This document shows, one piece after another, positions 1 through 5,583 of a stretch of 12,384 nt of DNA; positions within the stretch are counted from its first letter, which is position 1; every line of letters starts with the position of its first letter. The notes under the pieces were generated by a model. The model searched no databases and was not told where the DNA came from. It saw only the letters and a program-made list of their open reading frames with translations. A program made the translations under genes and the position numbers. This DNA comes from JBMNNS01 sp050942625 (GTDB lineage Bacteria; Bacillota; Dethiobacteria; DTU022; UBA8154): the NCBI GenBank assembly GCA_050942625.1, contig JBMNNS010000048.1, positions 1 to 12,384 on the forward strand, given 5' to 3'.

Positions 1-1
1 T

Positions 2-220
2 CTGGAAAATTTTCAATGGAAAACCAGCGAAGAAGCTGTAAAGGAAAAAGCCGAGGAAATAAAAGAAGAACTTGCTGACGTTTTAATTTATGCCTTGCTG
101 CTGGCAAACGAACTGGAGATCGATCCCAAAGAAGCCGTTCTTCTGAAAATTAAAAAAAACGCCCAAAAATACCCTGTTAAAAAAGCTTACGGTTCCAGTA
201 AGAAGTATACAGATTTTTGA
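2..220 (+). CDS. MazG-like nucleotide pyrophosphohydrolase, C-terminal part (cut by window edge)
   Basis: The frame is open from the first bases and stops at TGA 218-220, leaving 72 C-terminal residues. Visible are FQWKTSEEA, then an acidic helix running into EELADVLIYALLLA, and the tail YPVKKAYGSSKKYTDF. This pattern is typical of the small all-alpha MazG-like/RS21-C6 (dCTP or NTP pyrophosphatase) family, which hydrolyses nucleoside triphosphates to the monophosphate and pyrophosphate and helps clean the nucleotide pool. The Glu and Asp of EELAD belong to the magnesium-binding set. The first acidic pair of the family (EASE-like, N-terminal) would lie outside the window. The gene is followed by a hairpin terminator at 325-353. 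Family assignment is fairly sure; the substrate cannot be told. Confidence 0.8.
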   Translation: MENFQWKTSEEAVKEKAEEIKEELADVLIYALLLANELEIDPKEAVLLKIKKNAQKYPVKKAYGSSKKYTDF

Positions 221-285
221 AATGCTCTACCATACTTTTTTCCATACTATAACAAGGATATTAGGTTCGCTTAAAGAATAATATA

Positions 286-291
286 TATAAT
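286..291 (+). promoter_or_regulatory. Isolated TATAAT hexamer upstream of lemA
   Basis: A perfect TATAAT lies in an AT-rich stretch (AATAATATATATAAT), but no convincing -35 element is seen 16-18 bases upstream, and the hairpin at 325-353 lies between it and lemA. A second TATAAT at 366-371 lies past the hairpin, also without a clear -35. Either could start the lemA transcript; neither is strong. Apart from these and the hairpin, nothing is seen in 221-405. Confidence 0.25.
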
Positions 292-324
292 GATTTCACT
301 GCAAAAACGCCAAATATCATGTAG

Positions 325-353
325 GGGCAGACGTCCCTGTCTGCCCTTTTTTT
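325..353 (+). terminator. Rho-independent terminator after the MazG-like gene
   Basis: An 8-bp perfect stem GGGCAGAC / GTCTGCCC (325-332 and 339-346) with a 6-base loop is followed by seven T (347-353). The geometry is that of an intrinsic terminator on the + strand. The wider string GTAGGGGCAGAC...GTCTGCCC also resembles dispersed intergenic palindromes of the GTAGGGGC type found in many bacterial genomes, so it could be a repeat copy acting as a terminator. Confidence 0.8.
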
Positions 354-405
354 GCAGGGATATCATATAATGCTTTGCTATTTTTGTCTAAGGAGGTTTT
401 ATAAA

Positions 406-960
406 ATGCAAGCCCTTTATATTATCCTGGCACTTATTGCTATCCTCGTGCTTTATGTCATAGTCGCTTACAACAGCCTGATTGCAAAACGCAACGTGGT
501 CGATAATTCCTGGCACAATATTGATACCTTGCTGCAAAAACGCTATGATCTCGTTCCCAACCTCGTCAATACGGTAAAAGGTTACGTAAAACATGAAAGA
601 GAAGTCCTGGAAAACATAACCAGGGCCCGCTCCGCATGGATGAAGGCTACCAGTGTCCAAGAAAATGCAGAAGCGGAAAATATGCTTGGCGGCGCTTTAA
701 AAACCCTTTTTGCCGTAGCCGAAAACTATCCGGATTTAAAAGCCAATGAAAACTTCAAGCTGTTGCAGGAAGAGCTGGCGGGAATTGAAAGCAAAATCGC
801 CTATGCCAGGCAGCACTACAACCGCACGGTAATGGCCTTTAACACTGCTATCCAACGCTTCCCCACCAATATTTTTGCCGGTATTTTCAGATTTACTTCC
901 CGGGATTATTTCCGGGTTGAGGAAGAGGCTGCAAGAAAGGTTGTAAAAGTGGAATTCTAA
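406..960 (+). CDS. lemA: LemA family membrane protein
   Basis: The product has 184 residues. One N-terminal membrane segment (about residues 3-21, ALYIILALIAILVLYVIVAY) is followed by the family hallmarks: SLIAKRNVVDNSWHNID, then LLQKRYDLVPNLVNTVKGY and HEREVLENITRARS. The rest is a long helical bundle on one side of the membrane. The frame stays open to a TTG at 352, but ATG 406 is chosen because AAGGAGG stands 8 bases before it and the membrane anchor starts right there. LemA proteins have no proven biochemical role and are often paired with M48 proteases of the HtpX type, as here with the next gene 44 bases downstream. A joint role in membrane protein quality control is an inference from that pairing. 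Confidence 0.93.
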   Translation: MQALYIILALIAILVLYVIVAYNSLIAKRNVVDNSWHNIDTLLQKRYDLVPNLVNTVKGYVKHEREVLENITRARSAWMKATSVQENAEAENMLGGALKTLFAVAENYPDLKANENFKLLQEELAGIESKIAYARQHYNRTVMAFNTAIQRFPTNIFAGIFRFTSRDYFRVEEEAARKVVKVEF

Positions 961-1004
961 TCTGAATTTCACGACATGCCATTCCTAGATTGGGGGTGAA
1001 AAAT

Positions 1005-1898
1005 ATGCTTATGCCTGTTTACGGGCACATCAAAGCTAATAAGAGGCGCACTTTTTTCCTTTTTTTCTTCTTTGCCTTGCTTTTCCTGGGGGTAGGATAT
1101 ATCCTGGGTTTATATCTAGGAAACCCCTATACCGGTATTATTGCCGCGGCTGTTATTGCCCTATTTATATTGCTGATCAGCTATTTTGCCGGGCAGGGTG
1201 TGGTCACCTCTATGGCCGGTGCCCACCTTGTTAAAAAGGAGGAGGAGCCCCATCTTTACCATACGGTGGAGGGTTTAAGCATAGCTGCAGGGATTCCAAC
1301 ACCGCCGATCTATATTATTGAAACCGATATTCCCAACGCCTTTGCTGCCGGAAGGAACCCCAAAAAAGCGGTAGTCGGCGTGACGAGAGGGCTTTTGAAC
1401 AGGCTTAACCGCCTGGAACTGGAGGGTGTTCTTGCCCATGAACTCTCCCATATCCGCAACTATGACGTTCTCATTGCCACCATGGCCATCGTGCTGGCGG
1501 GAACCATCGTATTTTTAAGTGAAATTGCCAGAAGGAGCCTGTGGTACGGGAGCCACACTTCCAGAAGAAAGAAAGAAGGTCAGGCCCTGGTAATGATAGT
1601 AGTCATTGTGCTGGCCATTTTAACCCCCATTTTCGCCCGCATCCTGCAGTTTGCCATCTCCAGGGAAAGGGAATACCTGGCCGATGCAGCAGCAGCAGAA
1701 TTAACCGGATACCCTGAGGGGTTGGCCAGCGCCCTGGAGAAAATATCGGGCCGGCAGGTTAAAGACGGACCTTTGGATAAACAGGCTTTGCAGGGACTCT
1801 ATATCGTCAACCCGGCGCTGGGCAGGGGAACTGTCTCTTCACTTTTCTCCACCCACCCGCCAGTGGAAAAAAGGATCAAAAGATTACGGGAGATGTAA
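1005..1898 (+). CDS. htpX: M48 family membrane metalloprotease, HtpX-like
   Basis: This is a zinc-dependent membrane endopeptidase of about 297 residues, the usual HtpX length. Two hydrophobic segments lie near the N-terminus (about 18-38 and 42-62) and more lie around 155-175 and 195-215. The zinc motif HELSH is at residues 145-149, and the third ligand is E223 in REREYLADA. The tail STHPPVEKRIKRL is the family C-terminal signature. The longest frame begins at TTG 990, but GGGGGTGA (992-999) is a ribosome site for ATG 1005, so that start is preferred; another ATG follows at 1011. HtpX degrades damaged or misfolded membrane proteins. The gene follows lemA and lies 24 bases before the nitroreductase gene, so the three probably share a transcript. 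Confidence 0.93.
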   Translation: MLMPVYGHIKANKRRTFFLFFFFALLFLGVGYILGLYLGNPYTGIIAAAVIALFILLISYFAGQGVVTSMAGAHLVKKEEEPHLYHTVEGLSIAAGIPTPPIYIIETDIPNAFAAGRNPKKAVVGVTRGLLNRLNRLELEGVLAHELSHIRNYDVLIATMAIVLAGTIVFLSEIARRSLWYGSHTSRRKKEGQALVMIVVIVLAILTPIFARILQFAISREREYLADAAAAELTGYPEGLASALEKISGRQVKDGPLDKQALQGLYIVNPALGRGTVSSLFSTHPPVEKRIKRLREM

Positions 1899-1922
1899 GT
1901 TCAATTATAAAGGAGTGGAAAA

Positions 1923-2486
1923 ATGGAAACGAGGGAATGTATCAAAAACAGGAGAAGCATCAGAAACTTTACCGAACAGGAAATTACCGGGGATGTTTTA
2001 TCTGAATTGCTGGAAGCAGTGCGTTGGTCCCCATCATGGGCGAACACGCAATGCTGGGAACTAGTCGTGGTTAAGGATCATGCAAAGAAAGAAAAGCTGG
2101 CAGAATTATTGGCGGATAGAAACCCCGCCACTAAAGCGGTTACACAGGCACCGCTGGTTATAGTCTTTTGCGGCAAAAAAGGTAAGGCCGGGTATAAAAA
2201 GGGTACCCCGGTGACAGAAAAAGGTGACTGGTACATGTTTGACCTAGGAATTGCTTGCCAAAACTTTTGTTTGGCGGCCCACGACATGGGACTGGGCACT
2301 GTCCAGGTAGGAAGTTTTGATCACCAGGGTGTTAATAAATTATTAGGTGTCCCGGCAGATGTTGAATCTGTAGCCATAATCCCTGTTGGCTACCCTGCAA
2401 AGGAAAGCACAGCACCGCCCAGAAAAGAAATCAATGAATTTGTTTATCTGGATAATTACGGCAATAACCTAGAAACCCTTGGATAA
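1923..2486 (+). CDS. Nitroreductase family protein (FMN-dependent)
   Basis: The product has 187 residues, a usual size for the single-domain nitroreductase fold. The N-terminal signature ECIKNRRSIRNFTEQEI contains the basic patch R10-R11-S12-I13-R14 that binds the FMN phosphate. It is followed by LLEAVRWSPSWANTQCWELVVV, and later by DLGIACQNFCLAAHDMGLGTV and IIPVGYPA, which complete the fold. Such enzymes reduce nitro groups, quinones or other electron acceptors with NAD(P)H. The true substrate is unknown. AAGGAGTGG stands just before the ATG. It is the last gene of the lemA-htpX operon, and its own stop codon lies inside a terminator hairpin. Confidence 0.9.
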   Translation: METRECIKNRRSIRNFTEQEITGDVLSELLEAVRWSPSWANTQCWELVVVKDHAKKEKLAELLADRNPATKAVTQAPLVIVFCGKKGKAGYKKGTPVTEKGDWYMFDLGIACQNFCLAAHDMGLGTVQVGSFDHQGVNKLLGVPADVESVAIIPVGYPAKESTAPPRKEINEFVYLDNYGNNLETLG

Positions 2487-2502
2487 TAAGGGGTTTTTTT
2501 TT
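2473..2502 (+). terminator. Terminator overlapping the nitroreductase stop codon
   Basis: AAACCCTT (2473-2480) pairs with AAGGGGTTT (2488-2496) with one bulged G; a 7-base loop contains the TAA stop. The right arm runs into nine T (2494-2502). The last codons of the gene thus form the left arm of the hairpin. Confidence 0.75.
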
Positions 2503-2591
2503 GAAAAAACACCATTTTTTATTTATGATATTATTAGGCAGAATAATAAAGAAAATACAGCTAAATGTTGAAAATAACGCTATTTGCAAGG

Positions 2592-2620
2592 TTGACAATT
2601 TTATTCAAAACAAATATTAT
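2592..2620 (+). promoter_or_regulatory. Sigma-A type promoter in the 2503-2845 gap
   Basis: A perfect -35 box TTGACA (2592-2597) and TATTAT (2615-2620) are separated by exactly 17 bases. Transcription would begin near 2627 and run rightward into the short reading frame at 2683. It is the strongest vegetative promoter seen in the window. Confidence 0.6.
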
Positions 2621-2682
2621 ATAATAAGTATTATTACATGTTTTGTTAGGTGGTTCACATTTATGGAAAGGTGGCCTATAAA

Positions 2683-2788
2683 ATGAAAACGAAAGTTGCT
2701 TTTTTTAGTTGTGAAATGTGAAAAGCCGGAAAGCGCCGATGTTTACGCATACTGCAATCTCCATGGTTTATGGAAGTCAACTATATAG
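2683..2788 (+). pseudogene. Possible frameshifted micro-gene with C-x2-C ... C-x2-H pattern
   Basis: ATG 2683 follows a fair ribosome site (AAAGGTGG) and reads MKTKVAFFSCEM before a TGA at 2719-2721. In the frame one base ahead the reading continues as CEKPESADVYAYCNLHG and stops at TAG 2786. Adding one base at the TGA would join the two into a peptide of about 36 residues with C-x2-C (SCEMCEK) and C-x2-H (YCNLHG), a zinc-ribbon-like spacing. The promoter at 2592-2620 points at it. It could be a real gene with one lost base, a sequencing error, or chance. I do not recognise a family. The rest of the 2503-2845 gap holds nothing else I can name except a weak GCCGG/CCGGC hairpin at 2811-2845 followed by T's. 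Confidence 0.3.
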
Positions 2789-2810
2789 GGAAAAAGGTGC
2801 TCTGCAATAT

Positions 2811-2845
2811 GCCGGGATATTCTCCTATGCAAACCGGCTGTTTTT
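2811..2845 (+). terminator. Weak hairpin, possible terminator for the 2683 transcript
   Basis: GCCGG (2811-2815) pairs with CCGGC (2834-2838) across an 18-base loop and is followed by TG and five T (2841-2845). The stem is short and the loop long, so the call is tentative. It would separate the + strand transcript from the convergent regulator gene. Confidence 0.3.
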
Positions 2846-4027
2846 CTATCCCCCTGCCAATCCCTCTTGCTCCGGGTTGGCTGGGCCTTTTTCTTTATAG
2901 TAATAACGTAAGGCCCGCGGGGTTATCCCCAGAAGCCTGGCGGCCTTTACCTGGTTATAATAAGTTGCCTTCAGTGCCCGGGCAATAATTTTTTTAAGGA
3001 TCAGGTTTTCCCATTCCTTCAAGTCGTTTTGCAAACCGTAAAAGTCAAAACCTTTTTCTATCTCCAAATTACTGTTTACTGTTTTTTCAAACTCCTGAAG
3101 CAACCGGAGAAGTTTTCCTTGTTGGGGCAAGAATTGGAAAAGGTTTTTATAATCCGGACCATGTTCCTGATCATAATTTGTCTCAATAACAGGAGAAGAA
3201 AAAGATTCTTTACTGACCGGGAAAACCCGTGAACGTTTTTCCTTAATTCTGGCCGGTATATCTGAGGGGGTTATAACAGAGCCGCTAGAGAGGAGCACCA
3301 TTTGGGAAACAGTGTTAGCAAGTTCTCTAATATTGCCTGGCCAGGGATAACTCACGAGCAAATCCATTGCTTCCTTGTTAATCCTTTTTGGTGGATTTCC
3401 TTTTCCAACAGTCTCTTTTCCCAGGAAATAATTAATGAACTGGGGTATGTCTTCGGATCGTTCCCTTAAAGGGGGAACTTTAAGAGAAGCTACGTTTAAT
3501 CTATAGTAAAGATCCTCACGGAATTTTTGTTCTTTTACTCTTTTTTCCAAGTCAGAATTGGTGGCAGAGATAATTCTGACATCCACCTTGCACAATTCCT
3601 CACCCCCAATTCTTAAAAATTCCCCAGTTTCCAGAACCCGTAACAGTTTTATTTGGATAGCCTGGCTTGCTGTGTCCAGCTCATCCAGGAATAGTGTTCC
3701 TTTATGGGCAAGCTCGAAAATGCCTTTTTTCCTGCCGGTGGCTCCTGTAAAAGAACCCTTTTCGTGTCCAAAAAGTTCGCTTTCGAGTAAATTATTAGTA
3801 AAGGCTCCACAGTTAAAAGCCCAAAAAGGGAGGCTACCACGTTTACTAATGGCATGAATATACCTGGCAAGAACTTCTTTCCCTGTACCCGTTTCTCCTA
3901 GAATTAAAACAGTAATGTTTTTCTTGGCAATTTTTTGTGCTGCATTCAATAGACGTAGCATTTTTGGGTTTCTGCCAACAATAAAACCATATTTTTCTTG
4001 GAATTTATTTAGGTTTTCCATAAACAT
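2846..4027 (-). CDS. Sigma-54 dependent transcriptional activator without sensory domain
   Basis: The product has 393 residues. An AAA+ domain begins almost at once: Walker A GETGTGKE at 44-51, sigma-54 contact loop GSFTGA at 91-96 (the common form is GAFTGA), Walker B LFLDE at 112-116, arginine region FREDLYYRLNV, and WPGNIREL near the end of the domain. The C-terminus carries a Fis-type helix-turn-helix (KAARLLGITPRALRYYYKEKG). Only about 17 residues precede the ATPase, so no PAS, GAF or receiver domain is present, as in PspF. A long, poorly conserved linker (about 270-345) lies between ATPase and HTH. GGGAG eight bases before ATG 4027 supports the start. It lies downstream of the FNT channel gene, which has a -24/-12 promoter and is its most likely target. 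Confidence 0.93.
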   Translation of the reverse strand: MFMENLNKFQEKYGFIVGRNPKMLRLLNAAQKIAKKNITVLILGETGTGKEVLARYIHAISKRGSLPFWAFNCGAFTNNLLESELFGHEKGSFTGATGRKKGIFELAHKGTLFLDELDTASQAIQIKLLRVLETGEFLRIGGEELCKVDVRIISATNSDLEKRVKEQKFREDLYYRLNVASLKVPPLRERSEDIPQFINYFLGKETVGKGNPPKRINKEAMDLLVSYPWPGNIRELANTVSQMVLLSSGSVITPSDIPARIKEKRSRVFPVSKESFSSPVIETNYDQEHGPDYKNLFQFLPQQGKLLRLLQEFEKTVNSNLEIEKGFDFYGLQNDLKEWENLILKKIIARALKATYYNQVKAARLLGITPRALRYYYKEKGPANPEQEGLAGG

Positions 4028-4130
4028 GCGTCAAACTCCCTTAGAAATTGTATCTACTATTTTAATAACCTTACCTGTTAATTCGCCAACACCCCCCTGC
4101 TTCCTTTTTTCATGTATAATTAACTACATT

Positions 4131-4161
4131 AAAAAAACTCCCCGGAATAATATCCGAGGAG
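4131..4161 (-). terminator. Rho-independent terminator after the FNT channel gene
   Basis: Read on the - strand, CTCCTCGGA and TCCGGGGAG form a 9-bp stem with one mismatch and a 6-base loop (4138-4161), followed by seven T (4137-4131). It lies 41 bases past the channel stop codon and before the activator gene, so the activator probably needs its own promoter or partial read-through. Confidence 0.8.
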
Positions 4162-4202
4162 CCTTAGCAAAACTTTCTTTAATTTTTTTAACCCAATCCT
4201 CC

Positions 4203-5267
4203 TTAGGCCTTGAACGATTTACCTCCAACGTCCGCCATGCTCTTTTGAATCAAGGGACGCCGGTAGCAGGTCCAATATAAGAAAGCAACGAAGAATGCCC
4301 CGCCTATTATATTGCCTATGGTAACAGGAATAAGGTTATTTACAAAAAATTTTCCCCATGTAATTCCAGGAGCTGATGTCAAAACAGCCTGCATAGCTTC
4401 CTGGCCTTGTAACGCTATTCCCATGGGAATAAAATACATGTTGGCAATGGAGTGCTCAAAACCACTGGCAACAAAAGCTGAAATAGGGATAACAATACCG
4501 GCTATTTTACTAACGACATCTTTTCCGGCAGCTGCAAGCCATACTGCCATGCAGACCAGCCAGTTACAAAGAATACCACGGAAAAAAGCTTCGGACCAGC
4601 TGAGGGAAACCTTTGCGTTAGCAATATTTATTGCCCTCAGGCCGATGGCCCCACCATTGGCTTTCCAAATACCGGAGTACAGGAAAAGGAAAACAAGTAA
4701 TAGGGAACCGATAAAGTTAAAGATATATACCCAGGTCCAGTTTCTAAGAAGTTCGTTAAAAGATACCTTTTTCTCAAGGAACCCGGTTACTATAAGACTG
4801 TTGCCGGTAAATAATTCGGCACCGCCTATAACAACCATTACCAGGCCCAGGGCGAAAGAAACACCGCCAATCATCCGTGTAAGACCATCGCCTAAAATTG
4901 GTGCAAGATCGTTAGTAATGATGGTAAACAGGATGGCTCCAAAGGCAATATAAGCGCCGGCAAGAAGAGCAAGTATCTGCATCGTAGGCGAACTCAGGGA
5001 AACCTTACTTCTGGAAATGCCTATAAAGTTTGCTGCTACATCCCCTGGAGCATTAGCGGCAGCCGGCAGAGAAAGCGCCGGGGGTGCTCCGGAACTAACA
5101 TTGAGCTCCGTGGAACCAATACATCCTTTTCTTTTTTGTTCGGTACAACCTATTTGGGCTAAAAAAGAGGTGCTCACCGGCTTGTTAAAGGCAGCCAGTT
5201 CACAAAAAGAAATAGTGGTTCCATCCGCAGAATTGTACTCCTTCCAAAATTGACAACGATTGGCCAT
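4203..5267 (-). CDS. Formate/nitrite transporter family channel with Cys-rich N-terminal extension
   Basis: The product has 354 residues against about 260-290 for ordinary FNT channels. The membrane part starts near residue 92 and shows the family marks AELFTGNSLI (the omega-loop region) and GFEHSIANMY, whose H272 matches the central pore histidine of FocA/NirC. Six membrane segments are expected in a pentameric channel for small anions such as formate, nitrite or hydrosulfide. The first 68 residues are extra: soluble, with cysteines at 5, 22, 41 and 49 (C-x16-C-x18-C-x7-C), then an Ala/Pro/Ser-rich linker. This could bind a metal or iron-sulfur cluster. The start is firm: AAAGGAGG stands 6 bases before the ATG. 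hcp lies upstream and a sigma-54 activator downstream, favouring nitrite or another reactive-nitrogen link, but substrate choice is not readable. Confidence 0.9.
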   Translation of the reverse strand: MANRCQFWKEYNSADGTTISFCELAAFNKPVSTSFLAQIGCTEQKRKGCIGSTELNVSSGAPPALSLPAAANAPGDVAANFIGISRSKVSLSSPTMQILALLAGAYIAFGAILFTIITNDLAPILGDGLTRMIGGVSFALGLVMVVIGGAELFTGNSLIVTGFLEKKVSFNELLRNWTWVYIFNFIGSLLLVFLFLYSGIWKANGGAIGLRAINIANAKVSLSWSEAFFRGILCNWLVCMAVWLAAAGKDVVSKIAGIVIPISAFVASGFEHSIANMYFIPMGIALQGQEAMQAVLTSAPGITWGKFFVNNLIPVTIGNIIGGAFFVAFLYWTCYRRPLIQKSMADVGGKSFKA

Positions 5268-5325
5268 TGTTTACCTCCTTTCTTTAGTTTTTTATTTTTA
5301 AAAAAAAGGTCCCTGTGAATATAAT

Positions 5326-5341
5326 TGCAAGTAACATGCCA
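5326..5341 (-). promoter_or_regulatory. Sigma-54 (-24/-12) promoter of the FNT channel gene
   Basis: On the - strand the sequence TGGCATGTTACTTGCA matches the sigma-54 consensus TGGCAC-N5-TTGC with GG and GC exactly 12 bases apart. The predicted start point is near 5315, giving a leader of about 48 bases that includes the AAAGGAGG site. A sigma-54 activator is encoded just downstream of the channel gene. Confidence 0.8.
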
Positions 5342-5394
5342 TAACTTTTGAAATACAATTATTCCAGGGGCCCAAAAAGCCTTATTGTATTAAA

Positions 5395-5407
5395 AAACAC
5401 AGTGTTT
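5395..5407. promoter_or_regulatory. 13-bp palindrome AAACACAGTGTTT
   Basis: Six-base arms AAACAC / GTGTTT flank a single central A, about 85 bases upstream of the predicted sigma-54 start point. It could be a binding site for the activator or another dimeric regulator. Short palindromes of this size also arise by chance. Confidence 0.3.
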
Positions 5408-5465
5408 AGGCGAAATACAGCAGTATAGTCTTATTTTGATGGCAAATAAATTTTCATGTTGGCAT

Positions 5466-5519
5466 GGTAACAGGTTGTTACCTAATTACGTCATACTGCA
5501 ACGCAATTAGGTAACAACC
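5466..5519. promoter_or_regulatory. Nested inverted repeats upstream of the FNT channel gene (candidate enhancer/operator)
   Basis: Two perfect inverted repeats share one arm. GGTAACA-ggt-TGTTACC occupies 5466-5482. GGTTGTTACCTAATT (5473-5487) pairs over 15 bp with AATTAGGTAACAACC (5505-5519) across a 17-base loop. GTTACC/GGTAAC therefore occurs three times in 54 bases. A further imperfect match TACCTTAATT follows at 5521-5530. The sites lie about 150-205 bases upstream of the predicted sigma-54 start, the usual range for activator binding sites. No T run follows on either strand, so a terminator for hcp is unlikely. CRP/FNR-family regulators of hcp also bind palindromes of this general size. 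Confidence 0.6.
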
Positions 5520-5541
5520 GTACCTTAATTGTCAAATCGAG

Positions 5542-5556
5542 CCGTATATCATACGG
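5542..5556. promoter_or_regulatory. 15-bp palindrome CCGTATATCATACGG just past hcp
   Basis: Six-base arms CCGTAT / ATACGG flank ATC. It lies 28 bases beyond the hcp stop codon and about 235 bases upstream of the predicted FNT start point. It has no T run, so it is more likely a protein site or an RNA-stabilising hairpin than a terminator. No clear terminator for hcp is seen in 5268-5583. Confidence 0.4.
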
Positions 5557-5583
5557 TACATCTTGCCGGCTAACTGCTTTTAT

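Noticed and set aside
2501..2686. 61-codon + strand frame beginning in the nitroreductase terminator
   Set aside because: It starts inside the T run of a terminator, has no ribosome site, and the promoter at 2592-2620 lies inside it.
4312..4953. 213-codon open frame on the + strand
   Set aside because: It lies fully opposite the FNT channel gene, which has clear family motifs and a strong ribosome site; this frame is a shadow without recognisable features.
5466..5519. Terminator of hcp
   Set aside because: The stem is long, but no T run follows on the - strand (TGTTACCATG follows), so a binding site or RNA-stabilising hairpin is more likely.
5507..5535. Sigma-A promoter on the - strand (TTGACA at 5535-5530)
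   Set aside because: The hexamer 17 bases downstream is ACCTAA, a poor -10, and the element overlaps the palindromes; the -24/-12 promoter explains the gene better.
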